Origin: Streptomyces sp. WM4235
GTDB lineage: Bacteria > Actinomycetota > Actinomycetes > Streptomycetales > Streptomycetaceae
NCBI RefSeq assembly: GCF_001279725.1
Contig: NZ_LGDE01000112.1
Coordinates: forward strand, 124,001-188,000
Reading direction: 5' to 3'
DNA length: 64,000 bases
The notes beneath the pieces were generated by a model. That model saw only the letters and a program-made list of their open reading frames with translations, had not been told where the DNA came from and ran no database searches. This document shows, one piece after another, positions 7,037 through 17,399 of the stretch. Position 1 is the stretch's first letter. Each line of letters opens with the position of its first letter. The position numbers and the translations under genes were made by a program.

Positions 7037-7858
7037 TCACCGCAGCGCGGCCAGGGCCTCCGGGGTCCTCGGGCCGGCAACGTCCGGGGCCAACAGGCCG
7101 TGGGCGCGCAGGAGGGCCGTGACCGCCGGGGACCACGCCTGACGCAGTCCGGCCGAGGCCAACAACGCGGGGTCCGAGAGGAGTTCCCCCGCCGGACCGA
7201 CGCGGACGCCCGTCGGGGTGAGGACCGCCGCGTCGTCGGCCCAGCGAACCGCCAGGTCGACGTCGTGCGTGGCCATCACCACCGTGGTCCCGGCCGTGCG
7301 CAGCCCCGCCAGGACGTCCAACAGCCGTTCCTGCCCGTCCGGGTCCAGCCCGGCCGTCGGTTCGTCCAGGATCAACACGCGCGGGGCCATCGCCACCGCG
7401 CCCGCGATGGCCGCGCGCTTGCGCTGACCGTACGAGAGCAGGTGCGTCGGCCGGTCCCGCAGCGCCGTGATGTCCAGGGCGGCGAGCGCCGAGTCCACCC
7501 GGCCCCGCACCTCGGCGGGCTCCAGGCCCATGTTCATCGGGCCGAAGGACACGTCCTGCTCCACCGAGGCGGCGAACAACTGGTCGTCCGGGTCCTGGAC
7601 CACCAACTGCACGGCCCGCCGCAGCCGGGTCAGCCCGGCCCGGTCGTGCGTCACCACCGTGCCGTCGAGCCGCAGCGAGCCCGAACCCGGCCGCAGCCCC
7701 CCGCTGAGCAGCCGCATCAGGGTGGTCTTGCCGCTGCCGTTGCGGCCCAGCAGGACCAGCGCGCGGCCCTCGACGATGCCGAAGTCCACGCCGGAGAGGA
7801 CCTCGGGCCCGTCCTCGTACGCGTAGCCCGCGCCGGCCAGTTCCACCAACGGGTTCAC
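7037..7858 (-). CDS. cbiO: Energy-coupling factor ATPase, cobalt transport
   Basis: A 273-residue ABC ATPase that powers the CbiMNQ cobalt importer. Walker A is GRNGSGKTT (about residue 37), the Q-loop is VVQDPDDQLFA, the signature is LSYGQRKRAAIAG, Walker B is VLILDEPTAGLDP, and the H-loop is ATHDVDLA. The GTG start at 7858 overlaps the cbiQ stop (GTGA). It is the last gene of cbiM-cbiN-cbiQ-cbiO, all controlled by the cobalamin riboswitch upstream of cbiM. The C-terminal 40 residues past the ABC core are poorly conserved. Confidence 0.92.
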   Translation of the reverse strand: MNPLVELAGAGYAYEDGPEVLSGVDFGIVEGRALVLLGRNGSGKTTLMRLLSGGLRPGSGSLRLDGTVVTHDRAGLTRLRRAVQLVVQDPDDQLFAASVEQDVSFGPMNMGLEPAEVRGRVDSALAALDITALRDRPTHLLSYGQRKRAAIAGAVAMAPRVLILDEPTAGLDPDGQERLLDVLAGLRTAGTTVVMATHDVDLAVRWADDAAVLTPTGVRVGPAGELLSDPALLASAGLRQAWSPAVTALLRAHGLLAPDVAGPRTPEALAALR

Positions 7859-8604
7859 AGGTACAGCCCCTTCAGGGTGAGAGTCACGGTGATCAGGGCC
7901 GCCAGCAGCGCCCCGGACGCGGCCAGGAACCGCCACGACAGCGTGGCCGGCGGCACCAGCACCCGCAGCGCGCCGTCGTAGCCACGCCCCGCCAGCCCCT
8001 CCTGGAGCCGCGCGGCGCGGTCGAAGGCCCGTACGAACGAGGTCGCCGCCAGCCCGGCCAGCGAACGCCACACCGCGGCCCGTCCCGTGTGTCCGAGCCG
8101 GGCCGCCTGGGCGCGGCGGACCTGGGCCATCGAGTCCAGCAGCAGGAAGCCGATCCGGTACATGACCAGGGCCACGTCCACCACCGGCGCCGGCACCCCG
8201 GCCCGCACGAGCCGGGGCAGCACGTCCGACACCGGGGTGGTGAAGGCGAACAGCAGCACCCCGAGGGAGGCCGCGGAGGTGCGCAACAGCAGCTCCGCCG
8301 CGTGCCGGGGCCCGTCGGGGGCCCACGACACCAGCCCCGCCGGGCCGCCCACCGCGAACAGCAGCGGAAGCGCCCCGGTGAAGCAGAAACCGAGCGGGAT
8401 CCGGAAGGCCCGCCACAGTTGGCGCCCGGCCACCCCGGCGGGCCCGAGCAGCACCACCAGGGTGGCCGCCGCGACGAGCGGCCCCCCGGGCCAGGGCGGC
8501 AGGGCCACGGCCGTGACCGTCAGGCCGAGCCCCAACAGGGCCTTCTCCAGCGGATGGCGGCGGCGCCAGCGACTGCCGTGCGCCGCCACGTCGATCGGCA
8601 GCAC
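7855..8604 (-). CDS. cbiQ: Energy-coupling factor transmembrane protein, cobalt transport
   Basis: A 249-residue EcfT-type integral membrane protein coupling CbiO to the substrate-capture unit. It has several hydrophobic spans and the two Ala-Arg-Gly-like coupling helices typical of the family (RAQAARLGHTGR and QEGLAGRGYDGA). The GTG start at 8604 lies 3 bp after the cbiN stop, and the stop overlaps cbiO, so the four genes form a tight unit. Confidence 0.9.
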   Translation of the reverse strand: MLPIDVAAHGSRWRRRHPLEKALLGLGLTVTAVALPPWPGGPLVAAATLVVLLGPAGVAGRQLWRAFRIPLGFCFTGALPLLFAVGGPAGLVSWAPDGPRHAAELLLRTSAASLGVLLFAFTTPVSDVLPRLVRAGVPAPVVDVALVMYRIGFLLLDSMAQVRRAQAARLGHTGRAAVWRSLAGLAATSFVRAFDRAARLQEGLAGRGYDGALRVLVPPATLSWRFLAASGALLAALITVTLTLKGLYL

Positions 8605-8607
8605 CGC

Positions 8608-8949
8608 CTACGACTCCGCGGGGCCGGCCGGGCCACCGGTCGCGCCCGCTTGGGCGAGGCCCTGACGCCGACCCTTGCGGACGCCGAAGTAGTACGCGAG
8701 CACGCCCGCGCCCAGCGCCGCCTGAAGGGCGAACAGGGCCGATTCGATCTCCCCGGACGGGGGCTCGTACAGCGGCGAGAACCACGGCTCGTAGTCCGGC
8801 TTCAGTTCGGTGATGGCGGCCTCCGCCTGCGCGTCGGCGCCCGCGAACGGCTCCTCCTTGCCCTCGCCCAGACCCAGTGCGAGCGGGAGCACGGCGAGCG
8901 CCGCCACCAGGAGCAGCAGCACCGTGTTGATCTTCGCGTTCCTGGTCAT
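8608..8949 (-). CDS. cbiN: Cobalt transport protein CbiN
   Basis: A 113-residue small membrane subunit. It has an N-terminal transmembrane segment (about residues 7-27), an extracytoplasmic loop with the family residues [19 protein letters not shown], and a second span (about 74-93) before a basic tail. In this family CbiN gates metal loading into CbiM. The ATG at 8949 overlaps the cbiM stop (8946-8949). Confidence 0.9.
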   Translation of the reverse strand: MTRNAKINTVLLLLVAALAVLPLALGLGEGKEEPFAGADAQAEAAITELKPDYEPWFSPLYEPPSGEIESALFALQAALGAGVLAYYFGVRKGRRQGLAQAGATGGPAGPAES

Positions 8950-9650
8950 CGGACCGCCGCCTCCTCCTGCTTGGTCCCGGTACGGGCCGTCAGCTTCGCG
9001 ACGCCCAGCCGGACCAGGTCCGACTTGCTCGACTGCATCAGCAGCCGCATCACGAGGACGGTCAGCAGCCCCTCGCTGACGGCCAGCGGGATCTGCGTGA
9101 CGGCGAAGATGCCGCCGAACTTGGCGAGCGCCCCGGGGAAACCGGTGCCCGGGTCGGGGAAGGCCAGCGCCAACTGGACACTGGTCACGCAGTAGGTGAC
9201 GAGGTCGGCGAAGAACGCGCCGAAGAAGACGGTCACCATCAGCGGCAGATCGAACCTCTTGAGCAGCCGGTAGACCCCGTAGCCCGCCCAGGGCCCGGCG
9301 ATGGCCATGGAGAAGACGTTCGCGCCGAGCGTGGTCAGGCCGCCGTGCGCCAGCAGCAGCGCCTGGAAGAGCAGGGTGATCGTGCCGAGCACCGCCATGA
9401 TCGGCGGCCGGAACAGGATCGCCCCGAGCCCGGTGCCGGTGGGGTGGGAACAACTGCCCGTCACCGAAGGGATCTTCAGGGCGGACAGCACGAAAGTGAA
9501 CGCACCCGACGCACCGAGCAGCAGCGTGCTCTCGGGGTTGGCCTTCACCTCGCGGGTGAGGGCGCGCACACCGTGTACGACAAAGGGAGCGGACGCGGCG
9601 CCCCAGGCGACCGCGTGCAAGGGGGGCAGAAACCCCTCGGCTATATGCAT
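8946..9650 (-). CDS. cbiM: Cobalt substrate-capture membrane protein
   Basis: A 234-residue integral membrane protein that binds Co(II) through its extreme N-terminus. The sequence starts [16 protein letters not shown], with His2 available for the N-terminal metal site, which fixes the start at 9650 despite an upstream open frame. [15 protein letters not shown] and [19 protein letters not shown] are family hallmarks. The leader contains a cobalamin riboswitch, so the substrate is most probably cobalt rather than nickel. Confidence 0.93.
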   Translation of the reverse strand: MHIAEGFLPPLHAVAWGAASAPFVVHGVRALTREVKANPESTLLLGASGAFTFVLSALKIPSVTGSCSHPTGTGLGAILFRPPIMAVLGTITLLFQALLLAHGGLTTLGANVFSMAIAGPWAGYGVYRLLKRFDLPLMVTVFFGAFFADLVTYCVTSVQLALAFPDPGTGFPGALAKFGGIFAVTQIPLAVSEGLLTVLVMRLLMQSSKSDLVRLGVAKLTARTGTKQEEAAVR

Positions 9651-9696
9651 GAGTAAGGAGACCTCTCCAGCACCTCGTGGATGGACGACGTGCCCT

Positions 9697-9872
9697 GGCC
9701 GGTCTCCTGGCTCACGGGTACTGATGCCCTGACTCCGCCTTCCCGGGGCCGTGCGGTCTCCCGCGCGGGCCCAGTGGCTTCCCGCAGGGGAGTGGAGCCG
9801 GACTTCCCGATCACAGTGGCGAGGGCCGCACCGGTTTTCCACCGGTTTCCCGAACACCAAGGCCCGCTGACC
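9697..9872 (-). promoter_or_regulatory. Cobalamin (B12) riboswitch controlling cbiMNQO
   Basis: Read on the minus strand, the leader contains the B12-box region GGGAAACCGGTGGAAAACC, then GTGCGGCCCTCGCCACTGT, and at the 3' end GAGCCAGGAGACCGGCC, ending about 45 bases before the cbiM start. These match the conserved core of cobalamin aptamers in order and spacing. Binding of adenosylcobalamin would be expected to shut off cobalt import, by blocking translation or by termination. Exact 5' and 3' limits are approximate. Confidence 0.93.
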
Positions 9873-10014
9873 CTAGTCGGCCGCGCGGACCCGTAACAAC
9901 CCGACCCCGTTCCCGCGCCCCCCGCCCACCCGCTCCGACCAGGGCCGATCCGGGTGGCCCCCGGACGGGCGCGGCCCGCTGGCGAACCCGTGCCGGCCCG
10001 CGCAGGGTGGGGGA

Positions 10015-10728
10015 GTGGCCGACGAACACGACTACGCAGACCTCAGCGCCGTCTACGTGAACTGCACGCTCAAGCGCTCGCCCGAGACCAGCAACACCGA
10101 GGGGCTGATCTCCAGGAGCCGTGCGGTGATGGAGGCGGCCGGCGCCCGGACCTCACTGATCCGGGCCGTCGACCACGACATCGCCACCGGTGTCTGGCCC
10201 GACATGACCGAGCACGGCTGGGAGAGCGATCAGTGGCCGGTCCTCTACAGCCAGATCATGGACGCCGACATCCTCGTGCTGTGCGGGCCGATCTGGCTCG
10301 GTGACAACAGCTCCGTGATGAAGCAGGTCATCGAGCGGCTCTACGCCTGCTCCTCGATCCTGAACGACCGGGGCCAGTACGCCTACTACGGCAGGGTCGG
10401 CGGCGCGCTGATCACCGGCAACGAGGACGGCGTCAAACACTGCGCCATGAACGTCCTCTACAGCCTCCAGCACCTCGGCTACACGATCCCGCCGCAGGCC
10501 GACGCGGGCTGGATCGGTGAGGCCGGGCCCGGACCCTCCTACCTCGACCCGGGTTCGGGCGGCCCGGAGAACGACTTCACCAACCGGAACACCACGTTCA
10601 TGACCTGGAACCTGATGCACCTGGCCGCCCTGCTCAAGCGGGCCGGCGGCGTCCCCGCACACGGGAACCAACGCTCGGAGTGGGACGCCGGCTGCCGCTT
10701 CGACTTCCCCAATCCCGAGCACCGCTAG
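10015..10728 (+). CDS. Flavodoxin-like NAD(P)H-dependent FMN reductase family protein
   Basis: A 237-residue cytosolic protein with the flavodoxin fold: an N-terminal beta strand AVYVNCTLKRSPETSNTEGL, where a phosphate-binding loop normally sits, then ADILVLCGPIWLGDNSSVMKQVIERL (about residues 82-107), typical of WrbA/FMN-reductase proteins, and VGGALITGNEDGVKHCAMN. It probably binds FMN and reduces a quinone or other acceptor. The GTG start at 10015 follows a G-rich GGGTGGGGGA. It is transcribed away from the riboswitch region, and a strong terminator follows. Confidence 0.82.
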   Translation: MADEHDYADLSAVYVNCTLKRSPETSNTEGLISRSRAVMEAAGARTSLIRAVDHDIATGVWPDMTEHGWESDQWPVLYSQIMDADILVLCGPIWLGDNSSVMKQVIERLYACSSILNDRGQYAYYGRVGGALITGNEDGVKHCAMNVLYSLQHLGYTIPPQADAGWIGEAGPGPSYLDPGSGGPENDFTNRNTTFMTWNLMHLAALLKRAGGVPAHGNQRSEWDAGCRFDFPNPEHR

Positions 10729-10743
10729 GCAGGCAGACGCGAG

Positions 10744-10772
10744 GGGCCCGGGGCGGCGCACGCCCCGGGCCC
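10744..10772. terminator. Bidirectional terminator, 12-bp perfect stem
   Basis: GGGCCCGGGGCG (10744-10755), 5-base loop, CGCCCCGGGCCC (10761-10772), between convergent genes. Confidence 0.85.
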
Positions 10773-10804
10773 ATCGACCGTTCGATCCCGTGCCGGGCGA
10801 CGGT

Positions 10805-11308
10805 TCAGCAGGTCGCCGGGTGCGGGAAGTCGACGACGAGCCGCTCCGGCGCGTGCAGCACGCTGGTCTTGTAGGTGGGCTTGGTGTCGAAGGCGGCGCC
10901 GAAGGTCACGTACCCCTCGTAGTCGCCGGTGTAGGCCATGCCCTTGAGCTTGGACAGGTTGATCTTCTGTAGGCGGGGCCCCTGGTAGACGTTCTGGCCG
11001 GCGTCGGTGTGCCCGGCGGCCGGGTGCAGCCGGATCTCCAGGAAGAACTTCCCGGCCAGCGGCACGGGCTTGCCGGACCCGTCGTAGACCAGTTGGGAAA
11101 CGGGTGTGACGGTGACCGGGGGAGCGGATCCCTGGAGGTCGACGACGAGCCGGTCGAAGGTGCAGTGACCGCCGAAGCGGGCATTGGTGACCAGCGTGGT
11201 GGACAGGGTGCGGGTGGCGGCCGAGGCCGGTGCGGCGAGGCCGATTCCGGCGGCGAGCAGCGTGCCCGTGACGAGTGCGGTGACCTGACGGCGACGTGGC
11301 GGACGCAT
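10805..11308 (-). CDS. Secreted protein with AMIN-like domain
   Basis: A 167-residue exported protein. The N-terminus is a classical signal peptide (MRPPRRRQV, a hydrophobic run to LAAGIGLAAPASA, cleavage near residue 31). The mature part resembles the AMIN-like domain common in Streptomyces: FDRLVVDLQG, VYQGPRLQKINLSKLKG, YEGYVTFGAAFDTK and a final PERLVVDFPHPATC. Related AMIN domains bind peptidoglycan or anchor proteins at the wall; the role here is unknown. ATG 11308 is preceded by a G-rich ribosome site. The single mature Cys is the last residue, plus one at GGHCTF, so a disulfide is possible. Confidence 0.8.
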   Translation of the reverse strand: MRPPRRRQVTALVTGTLLAAGIGLAAPASAATRTLSTTLVTNARFGGHCTFDRLVVDLQGSAPPVTVTPVSQLVYDGSGKPVPLAGKFFLEIRLHPAAGHTDAGQNVYQGPRLQKINLSKLKGMAYTGDYEGYVTFGAAFDTKPTYKTSVLHAPERLVVDFPHPATC

Positions 11309-11461
11309 GACGTCCCCCCGATTCTTCAGAGACGGGGACAGCGGTGTCACAACAGAAGACACTCCCGGGGCGCCCATGGTTGCACCGGATCGGGCACGAG
11401 CCGCGCGGGGCCGGGGCACGTGGCCGCGCGGGGGCGGGGCACGTGGCCGCGAGCCGCGCCG

Positions 11462-11869
11462 TCAGCCGGGCAGCAGCGCGCTCAGTTCCGCGTCCAGGTC
11501 GTAGTGGCGTCGTTCCTGCCCGCGCGGCACCAGTTCCACGAGCCGGCGGCACAGGGCCCGTACGTCCTTCGCCCGGGCGGACATCACACACCCCTGCTCG
11601 CCGTTGCTGAACGCCAGGAAGATCCGCGGCTCGGTGGCCTTCCAGCGCGGCCACACCTGTATGTCGCCCTCGCCCGTGGCGTGGGTCTGCCCGTCGAGCA
11701 GCAGATCGCGGGAGAACACCCAGCGCGCGATGTGCACCCCGGCCCCCTCGAAGTCGAGCGCGATCTCGTAGGGCCGGTCGGTGCGGTACACGAACGTCCC
11801 CCGCACCGGGATGGGGGTGGTCGCGGCCTCCAGACGGAGGGGGAGGACGCGGTGCTCCGTGATCGTCAT
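11462..11869 (-). CDS. SsgA-like protein (SALP), sporulation/cell-division regulator family
   Basis: A 135-residue protein of the SsgA family found in sporulating actinomycetes. Family features: RGTFVYRTDRPYEIALDF, VHIARWVFSRDLLLDGQTHATGEGDIQVWP and VPRGQERRHYDLDAELSALL. Members localise or time septum formation and autolysis during sporulation. I do not connect this one with any of the seven named S. coelicolor paralogues (ssgA-ssgG), so no symbol is given. It is monocistronic, with the ATG at 11869. Confidence 0.88.
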   Translation of the reverse strand: MTITEHRVLPLRLEAATTPIPVRGTFVYRTDRPYEIALDFEGAGVHIARWVFSRDLLLDGQTHATGEGDIQVWPRWKATEPRIFLAFSNGEQGCVMSARAKDVRALCRRLVELVPRGQERRHYDLDAELSALLPG

Positions 11870-12031
11870 GGCGGGGTGCGCCTCTCTGTCGGCGGGGGTG
11901 TTTCCTGCCCCTCCGGCAAGCTAACCCCACGCCTTCCCCGCATCCGCGGGTCCAAGGTCCCGACCCGGACGGGCCGCTCGGCCCGTCTTGCGCCGGCGCC
12001 GGGCTTCCCCCGCCCCCTCCGGACGCGCGGA

Positions 12032-12057
12032 AGCCCGCCCTCCGGGGAGGACGGGCT
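12032..12057 (-). terminator. Hairpin downstream of sdaA
   Basis: AGCCCGCCCTCC and GGAGGACGGGCT form a 12-bp stem with one mismatch, about 40 bp beyond the sdaA stop on the minus strand. Confidence 0.55.
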
Positions 12058-12097
12058 CGACGGGCCCGCCGCGCGCGGCGGCGGGCGGACGCTCAGA

Positions 12098-13480
<1,383 letters not shown>

Positions 13481-13894
13481 GGTGACGGACTCCCTTGTCT
13501 GCTCGTGGGGTGGGAGGGGGCAGGAGAGGCGGATTGGTCGGATTTTGTCCGGCAGCCGAGCTTAACGCGAGGACGTGAACAAGCCGGCGGGCGGACGGGG
13601 TGCGCGGGTGACGGTCAGGTGCGGCTCGGTTCGCGCTCCGGTACGAGGTTCCCGCCCTCGGGCCGGTCAGGGGCCGGGTCCCGGCCGGGCGGACCCGCGT
13701 GGCGGACTCCGGCGCCCGGGCGGCGGGCCGGACGGACGTGAGCAAGGACATGCCTGCCGGCGGTGCGGTGCGCTTGTGACCGTCCCGGGCGAGGGGGCGG
13801 CACCACTCCCGACCCTCCCCGGCCCCTTCCTCGACGGACGGGTCGGACGGGGTCGGACACCGGCCGCGATCGGCCGGGTCGGCGGTCATGAGAA
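13481..13894. other. Intergenic region between sdaA and glyA terminators
   Basis: About 410 bp of GC-rich sequence holding the sdaA promoter region. I see no supported gene, RNA or clear motif in it. Confidence 0.4.
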
Positions 13895-13929
13895 GGGCCC
13901 GGTGCCTGCGGAAGACAGCCACCGGGCCC
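13895..13929. terminator. Hairpin GGGCCCGGTG/CACCGGGCCC downstream of glyA
   Basis: A perfect 10-bp stem (13895-13904 with 13920-13929). It is the outer of two hairpins beyond the glyA stop codon on the minus strand. Confidence 0.6.
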
Positions 13930-13946
13930 GACCCGTGGGGTTCCAG

Positions 13947-13999
13947 ACCCTGTCGTCGATGTTCCGCGGGCCTTACCGGCGCCACTTCGACGACAGGGT
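13947..13999 (-). terminator. Long-stem hairpin immediately after glyA
   Basis: ACCCTGTCGTCGA (13947-13959) pairs perfectly with TCGACGACAGGGT (13987-13999), a 13-bp stem with a 27-base loop that starts 14 bases after the glyA stop. With the neighbouring hairpin it should end the gcvT-gcvH-glyA transcript. Confidence 0.65.
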
Positions 14000-14012
14000 T
14001 CAGCGCACCACG

Positions 14013-15284
14013 TCAGAGCGTGGGGTACAGCGGGAACTTCGCGGCGAGCGCCGAGACGCGCGCCTTCAGGGCCTCGGCGTCGGCCTCCGCGAAGGGAGAC
14101 GGCGCCTTCAGCGCCTCCGCGATGATCTCGGCGACCTCGGTGAACGCCTCGGTGTCGAAACCGCGGGTGGCGAGGGCCGGCGTGCCGATCCGCAGACCCG
14201 AGGTGACCATCGGCGGCCGCGGGTCGTTCGGGATGGCGTTCCGGTTGACCGTGATGCCGACCTCGTGGAGGCGGTCCTCGGCCTGCTGACCGTCCAGCTC
14301 CGAGTTGCGCAGGTCCACCAGGACCAGGTGCACGTCGGTGCCGCCGGTGAGGACGTCCACGCCCACGGCCTTGACGTCGTCCTGGACCAGACGGGCGGCG
14401 AGGATCTTCGCGCCCTCCAGGGTGCGCTCCTGGCGCTCCTTGAACTCGGGCGAGGCGGCGACCTTGAACGAGACCGCCTTGGCCGCGATCACGTGCTCCA
14501 GCGGACCACCCTGCTGGCCGGGGAAGACCGCGGAGTTGATCTTCTTGGCCAGTTCCTGCGTCGACAGGATGACACCGCCGCGCGGACCGCCGAGGGTCTT
14601 GTGCGTGGTGGTGGTCACGACGTGGGCGTGGGGCACCGGGTTCGGGTGCAGACCCGCGGCGACCAGGCCGGCGAAGTGCGCCATGTCGACCATCAGGTAC
14701 GCGCCGACCTCGTCCGCGATGCGGCGGAAGGCGGCGAAGTCCAACTGGCGCGGGTAGGCGGACCAGCCCGCGACGATCAGCTGCGGCTTGGACTCCTTGG
14801 CGAGGCGCTCGACCTCGGCCATGTCGACCTCGCCCGACGCGTCCACGTGGTACGGGACCACGTTGTAGAGCTTGCCGGAGAAGTTGATCTTCATGCCGTG
14901 GGTCAGGTGACCACCGTGGGCGAGGTTCAGGCCCATGATCGTGTCGCCCGGCTTGAGTAGCGCGAACATCGCGGCGGCGTTCGCCTGCGCACCGGAGTGC
15001 GGCTGGACGTTCGCGGCCTCGGCGCCGAACAGCGCCTTGACGCGGTCGATCGCGATCTGCTCGACCACGTCGACGTGCTCACAGCCGCCGTAGTAGCGGC
15101 GGCCGGGGTAGCCCTCGGCGTACTTGTTGGTCAGGACCGAGCCCTGGGCCTCCATGACGGCGACCGGAGCGAAGTTCTCCGACGCGATCATTTCCAGGGT
15201 CGACTGCTGGCGTACGAGCTCGGCGTCGACGGCGGCGGCCACGTCCGGGTCGAGCTCGTGGAGCGGGGTGTTCAGTGCGGACAT
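14013..15284 (-). CDS. glyA: Serine hydroxymethyltransferase
   Basis: A 423-residue PLP enzyme interconverting serine and glycine with tetrahydrofolate. Hallmarks include the N-terminal [18 protein letters not shown], the substrate-site [25 protein letters not shown], and the PLP-lysine motif [16 protein letters not shown] (Lys near residue 231). ATG 15284 (MSALNTPL) is preferred over a TTG one codon upstream, because AGGGGA lies at the right distance. It is 17 bp downstream of gcvH and shares the glycine-riboswitch-controlled transcript. Product and cofactor link it directly to the glycine cleavage genes. Confidence 0.96.
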   Translation of the reverse strand: MSALNTPLHELDPDVAAAVDAELVRQQSTLEMIASENFAPVAVMEAQGSVLTNKYAEGYPGRRYYGGCEHVDVVEQIAIDRVKALFGAEAANVQPHSGAQANAAAMFALLKPGDTIMGLNLAHGGHLTHGMKINFSGKLYNVVPYHVDASGEVDMAEVERLAKESKPQLIVAGWSAYPRQLDFAAFRRIADEVGAYLMVDMAHFAGLVAAGLHPNPVPHAHVVTTTTHKTLGGPRGGVILSTQELAKKINSAVFPGQQGGPLEHVIAAKAVSFKVAASPEFKERQERTLEGAKILAARLVQDDVKAVGVDVLTGGTDVHLVLVDLRNSELDGQQAEDRLHEVGITVNRNAIPNDPRPPMVTSGLRIGTPALATRGFDTEAFTEVAEIIAEALKAPSPFAEADAEALKARVSALAAKFPLYPTL

Positions 15285-15301
15285 CAAGATCCCCTGAGGT
15301 G

Positions 15302-15685
15302 TCAGTTGTCGGAGTGGGTGAGCGCGGCGTACTCGTCGGCGCTGAGCAGGTCGCCCGGCTCCTCCGCGACGCGCACCTTGAACAGCCAGCCACCCTCGAA
15401 CGGAGCCGAGTTCACCAGCGACGGGTCCTCCACGACGTCCTGGTTGGCCTCGACGACCTCACCGGTGACGGGGGAGTACAGGTCGCTGACCGACTTGGTC
15501 GACTCCAGCTCGCCACAGGTCTCGCCCGCGGTCACCGTGTCGCCGACCTCGGGGAGCTGGGCGTAGACGACGTCACCGAGCGCGTTGGCCGCGAACTCCG
15601 TGATGCCGACCGTCGAAACGCCGTCCACGGCGGCCGTCAGCCACTCGTGCTCCTTGCTGAAACGCAGCTGCTGGGGGTTGCTCAT
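15302..15685 (-). CDS. gcvH: Glycine cleavage system H protein
   Basis: A 127-residue lipoyl carrier of the glycine cleavage complex. The lipoylation motif [15 protein letters not shown] carries the modified Lys near residue 64, and FSKEHEWL at the N-terminus is conserved. It shuttles the aminomethyl group between GcvP (not in this window) and GcvT. It lies 111 bp after gcvT and 17 bp before glyA. Confidence 0.96.
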   Translation of the reverse strand: MSNPQQLRFSKEHEWLTAAVDGVSTVGITEFAANALGDVVYAQLPEVGDTVTAGETCGELESTKSVSDLYSPVTGEVVEANQDVVEDPSLVNSAPFEGGWLFKVRVAEEPGDLLSADEYAALTHSDN

Positions 15686-15796
15686 GGCCTGATTCTCCTG
15701 GATGCGGGGGAGTGGATGTGAACCGGTGGTCTTGAATGCCGAGACGGCGCCGCACGGACCTCCGGACGGCGACGACGCGCTTGGGAAGGGGCGGAA

Positions 15797-16912
15797 CTAC
15801 TTCTGCCGCTTGTAGAACGGCAGCGCCACGACCTCGTACGGCTCATGCGTACCGCGAATGTCCACGCCGACACCGGAGGTGCCGGGCGCGGCGTGCGCCG
15901 CGTCCACGTACGCCATCGCGATCGGCTTGCCCAGCGTCGGCGACGGGGCGCCCGAGGTGACCTCTCCGACGACCTGCCCGCCCGCGACGACCGGGAACCC
16001 GGCGCGCGGGACGCGGCGGCCCTCGGCGATCAGGCCGACCAGCTTGCGCGGCGGGTTGTCGGCGGCGCGCTCGGCGGCGGCCTCCAGCGCCTTGCGGCCG
16101 ACGAAGTCCACCTCCTTCTCGAACTTCACGACCCGGCCCAGACCCGCGTCGAACGGGGTGAGGGAGGTGGTCAGCTCGTGCCCGTACAGCGGCATGCCCG
16201 CCTCCAGGCGCAGGGTGTCGCGGCAGGACAGACCGGCCGGGACCAGGCCGACGCCCGCGCCCGCCTCGGTCAGCGCCTGCCACAGCTCCACCGCGTGCTC
16301 CGGGGAGACGAACAGCTCGAAGCCGTCCTCGCCGGTGTAGCCCGTCCGCGCGATCAGCGCGGGCACCCCGGCCACCGTGCCCGGCAGGCCGGCGTAGTAC
16401 TTCAGGCCGTCCAGGTCGGCGTCGGTCAGCGACTTCAGGATGCCGGGGGACTCCGGGCCCTGCACGGCGATCAGCGCGTACGCGTCGCGGTCGTCACGGA
16501 CCTCGGCGTCGAAGCCGGCGGCCCGCTCGGTGATCGCGTCCAGGACGACCTGGGCGTTGGAGGCGTTGGCGACGACCATGTACTCGGTCTCGCCCAGGCG
16601 GTAGACGATCAGGTCGTCCAGGATCCCGCCGTCCTCCTGACAGATGTGCGTGTAGCGGGCGCGGCCGACGCCGACGGTCGAGATGTTGCCGACCAGCGCG
16701 TAGTCGAGCACCTTCACGGCCTCGGGGCCGGTCAGGGTGATCTCGCCCATGTGGGAGAGATCGAAGAGACCGGCCTTGGTGCGCACGGCGTTGTGCTCGT
16801 CGCGCTCACTGGCGTAGCGCAGCGGCATGTCCCAGCCCGCGAAGTCGGTCATGGTCGCACCGAGCGAGCGGTGCAGCGCGTCGAGGGCGGTCAGACGGGG
16901 GGCAGTGCTCAT
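15797..16912 (-). CDS. gcvT: Aminomethyltransferase, glycine cleavage T protein
   Basis: A 371-residue folate-dependent enzyme releasing ammonia and making methylene-tetrahydrofolate. Seen: FAGWDMPLRYASERDEHNAVRTKAGLFDLSHMGEI at the start, GRARYTHICQEDGGILDDLIVYRL, RTGYTGEDGFELF, and LRLEAGMPLYGHEL. The start at 16912 follows GGGAGCC; the longer open frame upstream runs through the riboswitch and is not translated sense. It is first gene of the gcvT-gcvH-glyA unit under a glycine riboswitch. Confidence 0.95.
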   Translation of the reverse strand: MSTAPRLTALDALHRSLGATMTDFAGWDMPLRYASERDEHNAVRTKAGLFDLSHMGEITLTGPEAVKVLDYALVGNISTVGVGRARYTHICQEDGGILDDLIVYRLGETEYMVVANASNAQVVLDAITERAAGFDAEVRDDRDAYALIAVQGPESPGILKSLTDADLDGLKYYAGLPGTVAGVPALIARTGYTGEDGFELFVSPEHAVELWQALTEAGAGVGLVPAGLSCRDTLRLEAGMPLYGHELTTSLTPFDAGLGRVVKFEKEVDFVGRKALEAAAERAADNPPRKLVGLIAEGRRVPRAGFPVVAGGQVVGEVTSGAPSPTLGKPIAMAYVDAAHAAPGTSGVGVDIRGTHEPYEVVALPFYKRQK

Positions 16913-16954
16913 GGGTGTGGCTCCCGGGTCCCAGGGCATGACATGACGAGGACG

Positions 16955-17195
16955 ATCCTCCCCATCTGTCATCGGAACCTGAGAGGTTCGCCGAGAGTTC
17001 CCGCACGAAACGGGACGCGTCGTCGACTTGCACCTTGGGTGGAGCACACGCCGATGCCGTCGGGGACGGCGGCGCGGCTCGCTTTTCAGATCTGCCTCAT
17101 CCACGCGGTACGGGGCCTGAGAGATTCAAGGGAGGGACTTGCTCCTTCGGCGCCCGGGCACGACCTCACGGCCTGCCGGGACTCTCCCGCGCGGA
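16955..17195 (-). promoter_or_regulatory. Tandem glycine riboswitch upstream of gcvT
   Basis: Read on the minus strand, two consecutive glycine-aptamer cores are visible. The first runs from CGGGAGAGTCCCGG through GCGCCGAAGGAGCAA to AATCTCTCAGGC. After ATGAGGCAGATCTG the second follows, with CACCCAAGGTGCAAG, then AACCTCTCAGGTTCCGATG and GACAGATGGGGAGG. Order and spacing match the cooperative tandem architecture. Glycine should turn on gcvT-gcvH-glyA so that excess glycine is degraded. Boundaries are approximate. Confidence 0.93.
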
Positions 17196-17399
17196 TTCAA
17201 GCGGCCGGTATGCAGTTGGTGTCCAGATGGCGCACATCATTGCACGCGACGGCCCGCGACGGGCGTGCGGGCCCGAAAGACCGTGCGTGACCGTGACCGG
17301 GCCCGAGCGGGCCCCCCGGAACCGGGCATGCCGGATTACCGTCTCTTTACACTCAGTGGGCAAAGGTCCTTGCGACCCGATTCGGGGGAGGCGATCACT

